Source: Emiliania huxleyi CCMP1516 (lineage: Eukaryota > Haptophyta > Isochrysidales > Noelaerhabdaceae). Taken from it: a stretch of 64,000 nt of DNA. Both the position numbers and the translations under genes were made by a program. This document shows positions 38,392-47,833 of the stretch, piece after piece. Position 1 is the stretch's first letter. Each line of letters opens with the position of its first letter. The notes beneath the pieces were generated by a model, which had not been told where the DNA came from, did no database searches, and saw nothing but the letters and a program-made list of their open reading frames with translations. Location: assembly GCF_000372725.1 (NCBI RefSeq), contig NW_005200941.1, positions 191,438-255,437 of the forward strand. Reading direction: 5' to 3'.

Positions 38392-40254
38392 CTGCCTGAC
38401 TCAGCCTCGGCCGAGAAAATTTATTCCCACTGAGCCATTTCCCCCACTAGCACAGACCGCAGGAAAAAACAAAAATCTATAAAACATCTATCAACACCAC
38501 TAGGGGGTGGGTAGGCTCCGATCTCCCCATCTCCAATACTCTCTAATCCACAGCGTCGTCATCTTAGGCCGGGGATCCAGTCAGATCTCCGATCTCCATC
38601 TTCAATCTCCAATCTCCAACGTCGTCATCTTAGGCCGGATTCAGTCAGATCTCCGATCTCCATCTCCAATCTCCAATCTCCAATCTCGATTTGGGGACCC
38701 GGGGGAGGAGGGGGGCTCAAACCTTCAAGGAGATGCGCTATGGATTCATTCACACTGACCATCTCTCATCTCCAATCTCGAAAACGCATAAAACAAGCAC
38801 CGCCGGCCCCTGCCACCCTCTGCCTTGCCCTCGCCGGTGCCGCTGAACGCCCCTGAGGCGGCGGCGAGGGCAAGGCAGAGGGTGGCCGCGGCGGCGGCGA
38901 GGCCGACAGGGGCGACAGGGGCGGCGGTGAGGGCGAGGCCGACGGGGGTGGCGGCGAGGGTGAGGCCGACGGTGGGCAAAGGCCGCGGCCGCTGACGCCG
39001 TCGGCAAGGGGTTGTTCCATCGCCGCGTCGCGCCAGCGGGCAGGCCCCTTCGTCGCGTCGAGCAGTGCTACCACATGGACCCGCCGCGCATCACCATCAG
39101 CGGCAAGGTCCACTCGCTCCACCGTGGCAACACCGACACGTACCCTTCTCCCACCTTCATCACAAAACCAGCCACGGTCCGGGCTGACGGGTACCACGCA
39201 CACAACTTCTACTACAAGATCAAACATTTCGAGTAGACTGAATCCGAACCCGGTGTTTCTAAACACCACCCTATATTCTACTCCTCTCCCTCTCGGCGGT
39301 CGGCTACTCGCACGCCTTTGGACACCACAAGGCGAGGTACTTCGAGCGAGTTTCTTTTTCTTGAGTGCCGTGTTTCTTTTTTGAAGGGCCGCGAGTAGTG
39401 GCACCCGCAGGCCGTCGAAAACGTCGAGAATGCCTTCCTGAACTTGCAGCTCTGGCCGGGACGGGTGTGTGGCGCGTGTTGGGCGCGCGAGTGTGTGAGC
39501 TGCCCGATGCGGCGGAGTGATCGACGATGTGCGTGACGCGCCCGCGCGCGGTGCGCGCGGGCGCCTGGTATGCGCGGCGTGCCACGCGGGCGCTGCCGTT
39601 GCCGGCGCTGTGGGTGCTGCGTGAGGTCTCTCGAAAGCGCGCGCGAAGCGTCGGCGGGGCAGTCGCTGTGCCCAGTGGCAGGGCGGGTCCCTCTACTACC
39701 CCACGCCACTTTGGGGGACGGACCGTGATTCTCTACCGCTGAATAAATGAGTCGGACACGCCAAACGAGGGGTGGGGGAATAAATAAATAATTAGAGCAG
39801 GCATCATCCGACATCCCTTACAGATGGGCGACGCACGAACACAGAGGCACAGCGCGCACCGCCCGCCCCGCTCGCAGGGGAGGGAGCGGTGAAGAAAGAA
39901 AGAAAGAAAGAAAACGGGCACCGGAAGGGGTCGATGACACACGGGACGAGAGACTTCTTTTCTACAGGTGAAACCACCCACCGGGGATGCCTAACCCAGC
40001 CCACTTCTTCTCTTCCACCTGGTGGTGCGATGGGCTCCCTCCCGCGGGGAGATGTCAGCGCGCTGTCAGCCCTCTGTAGCATCAGGTGCAAAGGAAAGAG
40101 TGGGCTGTGCCTAACCACAGCGAGCGTCGCACCGTGCCTCGACGGCCACGCCACGCCCTCCCTCTCTCTCGTGCCTCGCCGTCGGGTGTGCGCGGCTGGG
40201 GCGCGGCGGGCGGCGGGCGTCCCGTCTTTCTTCCGCGCGCTGCGTGTGCGCGCT
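38392..40254. repeat. Repeat-rich interval
   Basis: (ATCTCC)n variants with a 60 bp super-repeat (CGTCGTCATCTTAGGCCGG occurs twice) fill 38515-38690. GGCGAGG-type repeats occupy 38855-38990. A short frame at 39080-39236 (DPPRITISGKVHSLHRGNTD, then GYHAHNFYYKIKHFE) may be an exon. (GAAA)n lies at 39892-39915. No complete gene. Confidence 0.45.
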
Positions 40255-41182
40255 CTACAGCGTCGCGCCGACGAGCCGCCCGCCAGCCAGCTCCATCGCC
40301 GTGCTCTCGGCGTCCACGTCTTCAAGGGAGGCGTACTCGAGGGCGAGGCCTTTGAAGCTGTCTTTCGCGGCGGCGAAGGTGCCTTGGCCCGCCTCGAGCG
40401 TCGCCTCCCCACGCGCGACCCCCTCCACCGCCTCCTGCGCTCGCCGCCACTCCTCCTGCGAGAGGGAGACACGCAGGCGGGAGGTCACGGCGGCTCGGTA
40501 GCCGCTAGCAGGAAGGTGGGCGGACCTCGGTCTCAAACGGCTCGCGTTCGATCCGCTCCCACGCTCGCTCGTCGCATATCCACTGGCACAGCCCTGGCAG
40601 GGCAGCGATGCCGAGGAGACGCTGCACTCCGACGGTCGGCGCTGTGAGTGTGTCTCGCGCCTTCTCAATGAGGGGGTAGCCCGCTAGGGCGAGAGGGAGT
40701 GCCGGGTCGGATTGGAGCGAGAAGAGAAGTGCGGTCTTGCACGGCTCGGCGCCAGAGTCGGGGCCCTCTGGCCAGATGGATGCGCGAAGCAAGCCCAGGT
40801 CGGTGCCTCCAACGCCGAGCGCGAAGGTCGTGACCACGCAGCCGGGCTTTGTAACGGAGGACTCGGTGCAGCGCTCCGCCTCTTCGTGCATTCGCGAATC
40901 CGCGTGCTTCACCTTCCAGCTCTTGGCGAGGTGGAGGGCAAGCGCGGAGCGGTTCGCGTACCCGCTTCCTCGTGCCGCCTCCAGCTTGTCGGCGAGTTCC
41001 GGCTTGACGCCCGTCTTCTGCTGGTGACGGCGCCAGAACAGCGACTCGAGCTCGGTGCGTAGCGGTGTGCTCGGCAGAGGCCGCTTGGTCAGCGAGAGCG
41101 GCAGGGTGGAGACGGCGCGGCGGTACGACGGGGTGGTAGCGCGGCGATACATCGCCACAGAGAGGTGGCTGACTGGTACCAT
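40255..41182 (-). CDS. Unrecognised, probably mitochondrial protein with a frame break
   Basis: ATG 41182 or 41152 (MYRRATTPSYRRAVSTLPLS) gives a basic presequence. The body reads LESLFWRRHQQKTGVKPELA, SALALHLAKSWKVKHADSRM, LICQW-type segments and FETEVRPPSC, then a stop in the CTAG at about 40504. The protein plainly continues in the next frame as GYRAAVTSRLRVSLSQEEWR through LVGATL (stop 40255). No standard splice joins the two, so an indel, an unusual intron or a pseudogene is possible. The 5' flank carries the AAAGAATTTAAAC repeat that recurs at 45140. Confidence 0.5.
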
Positions 41183-41188
41183 CCGACT

Positions 41189-41470
41189 CGCATAAAGAAT
41201 TTAAACAAGACAACTCTCTCTCACAGCAGACAGGCTCGACACAGGTGCGAACTGGCGCGTGCTAGTACTATCACCGGCACACCACCGGAGCCGCCTAAGC
41301 GACTCCGTTAAGAACGGCAATGCACTTAGCTCCGTGCACAATGCCGCTGTCCCCGCACGCTAGCTCGTTCACCGTCTGCCACGCCACGGCGGTGTGGAGA
41401 ACGACAGACAAGCGCTGCATCTGCAGCCCGTGCCAGTTCTTGGTGGTCCATGTGACCTCATCGAGGTGCT
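41189..41470. repeat. About 280 bp duplication, second copy at 45129-45425
   Basis: The two copies differ at only a few positions by eye (for example AAACAAGACAACTC against AAACAAAACAACTC). The right half overlaps a minus-strand frame (41669-41295) reading QHLDEVTWTTKNWHGLQMQR and GDSGIVHGAKCIAVL, so the duplication carries the end of a coding fragment. In the second copy the frame is truncated. Confidence 0.85.
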
Positions 41471-41650
41471 GAGCGTGCGAAAGTTTGTTACTCAGCTGGT
41501 CCGCCGCCTGCCGAAGAATTCTGCGGACGCCGTCCCCGAAGCCGCCGAACGTCTCGAAGTCGAGCAAAGAATTTTTATTAAATGAACTCGGGGGCACAGG
41601 ACGCGGTACAAACGCGGTACACCAAAAGGCACGGGCTGCCTGCACGGCGT
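41471..41650 (-). pseudogene. Coding fragment continuous with the duplication
   Basis: The 124-codon frame 41669-41295 includes NSLLDFETFGGFGDGVRRIL and RQAADQLSNKLSHAQHLDEV upstream of the duplicated part. It overlaps the neighbouring gene by a few codons and lacks a plausible start. Family not recognised. Confidence 0.3.
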
Positions 41651-42406
41651 TCACTCGAACGCCATGCACATGGCGCGGAGCAGCATCGGGTTGGTGTCGA
41701 ACCCGAGCGGGTCCTCCTCCCAGTCCCGGTGCCCACCCTCCGCGTCATCCTGCTCATCGTGCGCGTCGAGCACCCTGCCGAGGCACAGGATCGTCCCCTT
41801 GGGAACGCCTGCCCCTCGCGCGCGCGGGAACTCTCCCTGCACCGCCATCACGAACTTCTCGCGCGCCCACTTGCCGCCACGGCGGCAGTGCTGGGGCGCA
41901 CGCTCGCGCAGCTCCTCGTAGAGCTCCTCGGCCCTCGCCACCTCCGCCGCCCAGCCCTCCGCTGACGCCTGAGCCGCCTTCTTCTCCCTGAGCGTCTTGA
42001 ACACCGGCGGCGGCGCCGGCGATGGCGCCACCTCCGGCTCGCCCGCCGCCTCTGCAGCGCGCCGCCCCTTCCTCGCCTTCTCCTTGAGCCGCTTCCGAGC
42101 GCTCTTGGTCAACGCTGGCGCCGCCGCCGCGGCCTCGCCGGCCGCCGCACCGGCGATGGATGTCGAGGATGATGAAGATGATGAAGCCGTTGTCGCGTTG
42201 CAAGCGGGGCGGAGAGTGTCGAAAAAAGAAGTGACCCTGTCCGCTGTGCCAGCGCAGCCTGGCGCAGACGCCAGGCCCCGCAGGGGCGCGGCCAATGCCG
42301 CAGCCTCCCCGCTGCCCGTTTCGGGCTCCTCCTCCTTCGCCGCCCCATAAAGAATTTTCCTCCAAGCAGCACCAAAACAGAGTAAAGGCGAGTGAGTGCT
42401 CTCCAA
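41651..42406 (-). CDS. Unrecognised basic protein (251 residues)
   Basis: A single frame. A Ser/Ala-rich N-terminal third precedes a basic helix ALTKSARKRLKEKARKGRRA and a folded-looking C-terminus: EEVARAEELYEELRERAP-like, QHCRRGGKWAREKFVMAVQG, AGVPKGTILCLGRVLDAHDE, GFDTNPMLLRAMCMAFE. The coding half has strong GC third positions and no stop. An AAAATTCTTTATGG motif lies at 42347-42360 and might mark a shorter start. Function unknown. Confidence 0.55.
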   Translation of the reverse strand: MESTHSPLLCFGAAWRKILYGAAKEEEPETGSGEAAALAAPLRGLASAPGCAGTADRVTSFFDTLRPACNATTASSSSSSSTSIAGAAAGEAAAAAPALTKSARKRLKEKARKGRRAAEAAGEPEVAPSPAPPPVFKTLREKKAAQASAEGWAAEVARAEELYEELRERAPQHCRRGGKWAREKFVMAVQGEFPRARGAGVPKGTILCLGRVLDAHDEQDDAEGGHRDWEEDPLGFDTNPMLLRAMCMAFE

Positions 42407-42862
42407 TCGCCCGGCCTCTGGGTGCGCTTCTTAGCTCCCCGGCCCTGCGGTTGGGATAAGCAGCCTCTAGAGACGACCCAACACTTCATGTGTGTGTGTG
42501 AGTGAGTGAGTAGGTAGGTAGGTAGAAAGGTGAAGAACAGCCAGGCTCGGTAGTGAGTACTCAAGCAAGGGGAAGAAGCATAGGAATTTTCTGGATTGTT
42601 GTGCGGGGAAGAATTCGAGGTAGGTAATCCCTCACCGCCTCCTTTGGTTCCCGTCAAGATCACTGAAGCTCACTGCTCTCGCCCCGCCGCCAGGCCCGCC
42701 GCCCCTACGCCTGGATCCCCTATCGCTCACGGGGCCCGCCTGTTGCTCACGCGAGCGACGCCTATTGCTCACGGAGCCCGCCCCGCCCGCGCCACTCCCA
42801 CCCACCATGCGATGCGCTTCCCCGCTCGCTCGCCAATCGCGTCTCCTTATTCATAGGCCCTG
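42407..42862. other. Interval with a copy of repeat D and GC-rich units
   Basis: Repeat D occupies 42507-42548 (GTAGGTAGGTAGGTAG, then AAAGGTGAAGAACAGCCAGG). Bases 42700-42790 carry loose repeats of TATTGCTCACG(G/C)AGC. Confidence 0.5.
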
Positions 42863-43090
42863 ATGATGATTCGGTTTCTCGTCTTTCACCTCGCGCTCGT
42901 CCACGGCCTCGCCCCCATGCCGCAAGGCGGCCTTGGATTCTGGTTTGAACCAGGCAACGATTGCATCGAGAACTGGAAGTGCGGAGACCCCGACCCGAAT
43001 AAACCGGACTTCGACTGCGTGATGCAGGCTGGCGCACTTTGCTGCTGCCGCTCCAAAGGGTACATGTGCACCAAGGACTCCTGCTCCTGA
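42863..43090 (+). CDS. Small secreted cysteine-rich protein
   Basis: A 75-residue frame with a clear signal peptide, MMIRFLVFHLALVHGLAPMP, followed by a compact domain with eight Cys: NDCIENWKCGDPDPN, FDCVMQAGALCCCRSKGYMC, TKDSCS. The even Cys count and a central CCC suggest a disulphide-bonded extracellular peptide. No toxin family or other named family is recognised and no function is implied. Confidence 0.6.
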   Translation: MMIRFLVFHLALVHGLAPMPQGGLGFWFEPGNDCIENWKCGDPDPNKPDFDCVMQAGALCCCRSKGYMCTKDSCS

Positions 43091-43459
43091 GCTGCCCGTG
43101 CATGCGACGGCCTGTGGCCAGCATGGCGAGTGCACGGAGCTAAAGCCGTAGAAGAATCACATGTGCAACAACATGTACATGTGGCACCGGCTCTACTCTA
43201 GCGACGTGAACGAAATGTTCGGTCGCCTCGACGACTTCCTCGGCTCCGACCGACTCTGGCTTCGGCATTCCGACTCTGGCTTCGGCTAGAGTTGACAAGC
43301 TGCCGAGCCCAAGCCACTAGGTGTGCTAGATTTCTTATTGGTGAACTCCACAGTGATGAGTGTGCTTGCGCGCCCCCCGCGATGCAGCGAGGTGTCTCTT
43401 GGGCCGCGGGGCTGTGCGTTTGTGTTTGAGACAGACACCGATTTCCCGGATAGAGAATT

Positions 43460-43723
43460 ATGTATGTAAAAGAGGGAAGCAGTCGAGAGGACAGGGGAGC
43501 GGGAGGGACGCGGCCAGAAAAGATTCTCATCCCGGACCACGGCACCGACTCCGTCTTCCGGGGAAGCAACCTCGCGACCCAGCTGGATGGCCTCAACTAC
43601 TTTAACCCACGCACCCGAACCCTTCTCTCCCGGATCAGCCACATCCCCTTTGGAGCCCCTGACGACGCCCCCGAGTGGCAAATTCCTCCGATAATCCCCT
43701 CATCCCCAGTATTTTTTGTATGA
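43460..43723 (+). pseudogene. ORF sharing its 5' part with 3245-3300
   Basis: The segment ATGTATGTAAA, GCAGTCGAGAGGACAGGGGA, GGGACGCGGCCAGAAA occurs here and at 3246-3302. After it this copy reads KILIPDHGTDSVFRGSNLAT and YFNPRTRTLLSRISHIPFGA, which has natural composition. It runs into a C tract and microsatellite, so it is probably a truncated exon. Confidence 0.35.
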
Positions 43724-43726
43724 ATT

Positions 43727-43994
<268 letters not shown>

Positions 43995-44280
43995 ATGTGT
44001 CTGTGTGCATGTGATGTGTATGTGTGTGTGTGTATGCCTATGTGTGCGTGGTGTGCAGCCTTGCCCGACCCTCGCCCCCCAGACAGTATGTCACCGTCGC
44101 ACTATTGCAACCATCGCGCGCTAATGCAGCCCCTAAGAGGCCCAAACATGAAGACCTCCGCTCACAGAAAGCCACACGCGCACCGCACTCCACACGCCCA
44201 CACATGCTCGCTTATTCACACGCGCGCCAGTGCAAGCCTAGTGCGGGCACTCACGCCCCACACGTCCACACGCGTACCCA

Positions 44281-45121
44281 GGTAGTGTAGTAGCAATAGT
44301 AGTAGTAGAGTGTAGTAGTAGCCGTACTATTAGTGGCGGTGGTAGTAGTGGTAGTAGTGGTACTAGTAGTAGCAGTAGTATTAATAGTGGTAGTAGCCGT
44401 GACGGACACGCCCGCACACGCACACACGCAGACACACGCAGACACACGCAGACACACGCAGACACACGCACACACACGCACACACACGCACACACACGCA
44501 CACACACGCACACAACACGCACACACACGCACACACACGCACACACACGCACACACACGCACACACACGCACACACACCCACACACACGCACACACACCC
44601 ACACACACCCACACACACCCACACACACCCCCACCCCACCCCCCACATCTCCCCACCTCTCCCAACACCTCCCCACACCTCCCCATATCTCCCCACATCT
44701 CCCTCTCCCCAAATCTCCCCACATCTCCCCACATCTCCCCACATCTCCCCAAATCTCCCCAAATCTCCCCACATCTCCCCACATCTCCCCACACCTCCCC
44801 ACATCTCCCCACACCTCCACACACCTCCACACACCTCCACACACCTCCACACACCTCCCAGATCTCCCCACACCTCCCCACACCTCCCCACACCTCCCCA
44901 CACCTCCCCACACCTCCCCACACCTCCCCACACCTCCCCACACCTCCCCACACCTCCCCACACCTCCCCACACCTCCCCAGATCTTCCCACACCTCCCCA
45001 CACCTCCCCACACCTCCCCACACCTCCCCACACCTCCCCACACCTCCACACACCTCCACACATCTCCCCACACCTCCCCACACCTCCCCACACCTCCCCA
45101 CACCTCCCCACACCTCCCCAC
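44281..45121. repeat. Compound satellite: GTA, ACACACGC and CACACCTCCC arrays
   Basis: (GTA)n variants lie at 44283-44398, (ACACACGC)n at 44408-44638, and about 48 units of the 10 bp CTCCCCACAC/CTCCCCACAT type at 44640-45121. The last unit matches the intron-filling GGGGAGAT arrays in reverse complement, but here it is not inside a recognised gene. Confidence 0.95.
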
Positions 45122-45128
45122 CGCACCC

Positions 45129-45425
45129 AATCCGACTCGCATAAAGAATTTAAACAAAACAACTCTCTCTCACAGCACACAGGCTCGACACAGGTGCGAA
45201 CTGGCGCGTGCTAGTACTATCACCGGCACACCACCGGAGCCGCCTAAGCGACTCCGTTAAGAACGGCAATGCACTTAGCACCGTGCACAATGCCGCTGTC
45301 CCCGCACGCTAGCTCGTTCACCGTCTGCCACGCCACGGCGGTGTGGAGAACGACAGACAAGCGCTGCATCTGCAGCCCGTGCCAGTTCTTGGTGGTCCAT
45401 GTGACCTCATCGAGGTGCTGAGCGA
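45129..45425. repeat. Duplicate of 41189-41470
   Basis: Same order of motifs: CATAAAGAATTTAAAC, GCTCGACACAGGTGCGAACT, GCCGCCTAAGCGACTCCGTT, AACGGCAATGCACTTAGC. It is followed by another AAAGAATTTTACAAC block at 45435. Confidence 0.85.
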
Positions 45426-45572
45426 GCTCGCATAAAGAATTTTACAACAAAACTCCCTCGCACAACACTGGGCACAGGACTGACAAACACAAAGTGAGTG
45501 TTAGATTTGTTTGGTATTGCTAAAAATCTCAGGACTGGGCACGGGACTGGCGCGCACTGGCACTAACACGAG

Positions 45573-45660
45573 CTCTTCCCAACAGCGGCTCGCAAGCGGG
45601 CGGTCGAGGTGATGCGGCTGGGCTACCTGATCGCTTGGGCTCCGGGAGCTGACTGACATC
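45573..45660 (+). pseudogene. Relic of an ankyrin-gene tail
   Basis: The stretch CTCTTCCCAACAGCGGCTCG, GCGGTCGAGGTGATGCGGCT, ACCTGATCGCTTGGG is identical to 50048-50116 in the third ankyrin gene. It then jumps to CTCCGGAGCTG and ACATCTGGCGC with a 33 bp deletion. It encodes the start of PTAARKRAVEVMRLGYLIAW and then fails. It marks a former gene copy immediately upstream of the gene at 45793. Confidence 0.8.
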
Positions 45661-45792
45661 TGGCGCAGTTTTCTCTCCTTTCTTTCGTAGGTAGGTAGGT
45701 AGTAAGGTGAAGAACAGCCAGGCTCGGACTGGACACCAACTTCTTTCGGCGGGCCGTGTTTTTCTTCTTCTCCAACATCGGGGCCTAGTGAC

Positions 45793-47589
45793 ATGAGCGG
45801 CGCCCTCTGCCCATCCCTGCGCCTCGCCGACCTGGCGCGGGGCGACCTGGCCTCGCTGCGCGCCTTCCTCTCCGGGCGGGGGATACGCGGCACGTCGCTC
45901 GCGGCCCAGCTTGACGCGCGGCTCGACACCGAGTGGCAGGACACGCTGCTCACCTGGGCCACTCGGCACGGGCAGGCCGAGGCGGTGCGGCTGCTGCTCG
46001 AGGGCGGCGCGAGCGTCGGGGCGACGAATGACGGCGGCGCTTCCGCGCTCCTCCTCGCGTGCGCTGGGGACTACCTCGAGTGCGTCCGGCTGCTCCTCGA
46101 GGCTGGCGCAGCGATGGACCAGGCCGATGAGCAAGGCGCCACGCCGCTGTTCATCGCGAGCGACAGGGGCCACCTCGAGGTCGCGCGGCTGCTCCTCGAG
46201 GTCGGCGCGGCAGTTGACCGAGCAATGAGCGACGGCACCACGCCGCTGAGCGCTGCGAGCTTCAACGGCGAGATCGACTGCGTTCGGCTGCTCCTCGAGG
46301 CTGGCGCAGCGGTGAACCAAGCAGACGCTGAAGGCTTCACGCCGCTGTTCCTCGCGTGCCAGGACGGGCATTTCGAATGCGCCCAGCTGCTGCGCGACGC
46401 TGGCGCGGCGATCAACCAAGCCAAGCAGAACGGCACCACGCCGCTGTACATCGCATGCGAGAGAGGCCAGCTTGAGTGCGTGCAGCTGCTTCTCGAGGCT
46501 GGCGCGGCGATCAACCAAGCCAGGGAGGACGGCGTCACGCCGCTGCTCATGGCGAGCCAGAACGGCCACCTCGAGTGCGCCCGGCTGCTCTTCGAGGCTG
46601 GCGCGGCGGTCAGCCAAGCCGCGGCGGACGGCTGCACGCCGCTGTACATGGCGTGCAAAAACGGCCACCTCGAGGTCGCCAAGCTCCTCTCCTCCTACGG
46701 CGCCTCCCGCGCCGCTACGCCCTTCGGCACGCCCGAGGAGGCTGCAAACAGCCAAGGCCACGCCGACCTCGCTGCCTGGCTGGTCGCCAGCCGCGGCTGG
46801 ACGCCGCTCGCGCACCTTGAGAGCCTCACCGCCGCCCGCGCCACCTCCCTCCTGCGCAGCGGCGCAGAAACGACGCCCGATGCTCTCAGCGCCACCTCGG
46901 AACCCGCACGCACGCCATCCGCGACTCCACCGGGTGGCTCGGCGGCGGCGGCGAGGGCGTTGGCGAAGAGGGCGGCGGCCGAGAGGGCGGCGGCCGAGAG
47001 GGCGGCCGAGGAGGCTGCGGCGGCGAGAGAGGCGGCGGAGGCGGAGGCGGCGCGGCATGCCACTGAGCTGCTGGCGGAGATCGAGGCGGAGGAGGAGGCG
47101 GCGGAGAGGCGGAGCAAGGGCAAGAAGGGCAAGAAGAAGAAGAAGAAGAAGAAGGGCGGCGCGGCGGACGCGGCGGGGCCGTCGCAGGAGCCCGAGGCGA
47201 CGGAAGCGGAGGCGCCCGCGGCGGCGGAGGAGGCGGAGCTGGCAGCGGCGCTCGAGGAGAGCGTGAGGGTGGAGGGCGAGGCGAGGTACACTGCGGGGGA
47301 GCAGGCGCCGGTCCCGGAGGCTGGCGAAGCACCTTCCCCAAGCGGGCCGCAGCCGCCGCCCGCAGCCGTCTCGCTCGCGGACGCCGGCTTCGACACGGGC
47401 CGGCCGGCGGTCCCCGAGTCCACCCTGGGCGGCGAGACTACGTGCATCGTTTGCTTCTCCAACCCAAAGTCGCACGTCGCGGGGCCGTGTGGGCACTTGT
47501 GCGCTTGCGGCCCCTGCTCCGCCAAGATGGAGTCGTGCCCCATCTGCCGCGCGCCCGTGCTGATGTGGATGCAGCTGCGCGTTGCCTGA
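45793..47589 (+). CDS. Ankyrin repeat, Lys/Ala-rich linker, RING protein
   Basis: A single exon of 598 residues from ATG 45793. Residues about 45-310 contain eight ankyrin repeats of 33-34 residues (for example GTTPLYIACERGQLECVQLL). Residues about 385-500 are Ala/Glu-rich with a Lys block near residues 437-450. The last 50 residues form the same RING as the gene at 12442: CIVCFSNPKSHVAGPCGHLC, ACGPC, CPICRAPV. A ubiquitin-ligase role is inferred from the RING. Repeats are highly alike at DNA level (90 bp or more of near identity between units), which favours unequal exchange with the neighbour at 47834. Confidence 0.9.
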   Translation: MSGALCPSLRLADLARGDLASLRAFLSGRGIRGTSLAAQLDARLDTEWQDTLLTWATRHGQAEAVRLLLEGGASVGATNDGGASALLLACAGDYLECVRLLLEAGAAMDQADEQGATPLFIASDRGHLEVARLLLEVGAAVDRAMSDGTTPLSAASFNGEIDCVRLLLEAGAAVNQADAEGFTPLFLACQDGHFECAQLLRDAGAAINQAKQNGTTPLYIACERGQLECVQLLLEAGAAINQAREDGVTPLLMASQNGHLECARLLFEAGAAVSQAAADGCTPLYMACKNGHLEVAKLLSSYGASRAATPFGTPEEAANSQGHADLAAWLVASRGWTPLAHLESLTAARATSLLRSGAETTPDALSATSEPARTPSATPPGGSAAAARALAKRAAAERAAAERAAEEAAAAREAAEAEAARHATELLAEIEAEEEAAERRSKGKKGKKKKKKKKGGAADAAGPSQEPEATEAEAPAAAEEAELAAALEESVRVEGEARYTAGEQAPVPEAGEAPSPSGPQPPPAAVSLADAGFDTGRPAVPESTLGGETTCIVCFSNPKSHVAGPCGHLCACGPCSAKMESCPICRAPVLMWMQLRVA

Positions 47590-47833
47590 GGCGCTCTGCG
47601 TCTGCAGTCCATGAGCTCCGGAGGCGCGGGGAGGTCGTCCACTCGGGATCCCGACGCGGAGGTTCAGATCTATTACTACGAGAAGAAAGAAAGAAAGAAA
47701 ACAGACAACCCAAGGGAGGGATGGGACGGCACGCCGCCACCACACAGGGATTTTAACTATTACTACGAAGCCAAAACAAAATGAAATGAGTTTCTTCTTT
47801 CTGGCGGCCATGAGCGCTGTACATTCATAGTGT
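47590..47833. repeat. Spacer with dispersed repeat (47683-47756)
   Basis: A 244 bp gap between two tandem ankyrin genes carries (GAAA)n and the inverted copy of 21498-21573. GACGGCACGCCGCCACCACA is a recognisable piece. Confidence 0.7.

Noticed and set aside
37437-39271. Possible 1.8 kb element bounded by GGTGTTT-AAACACC palindromes
   Set aside because: The two motifs are self-palindromic and short, and flanking sequence does not match. Chance pairing is likely.
44238-45214. 290-309 codon frames over the CACACCTCCC arrays
   Set aside because: Both strands are open in several frames because the unit lacks stops. No exon or splice context is found here.
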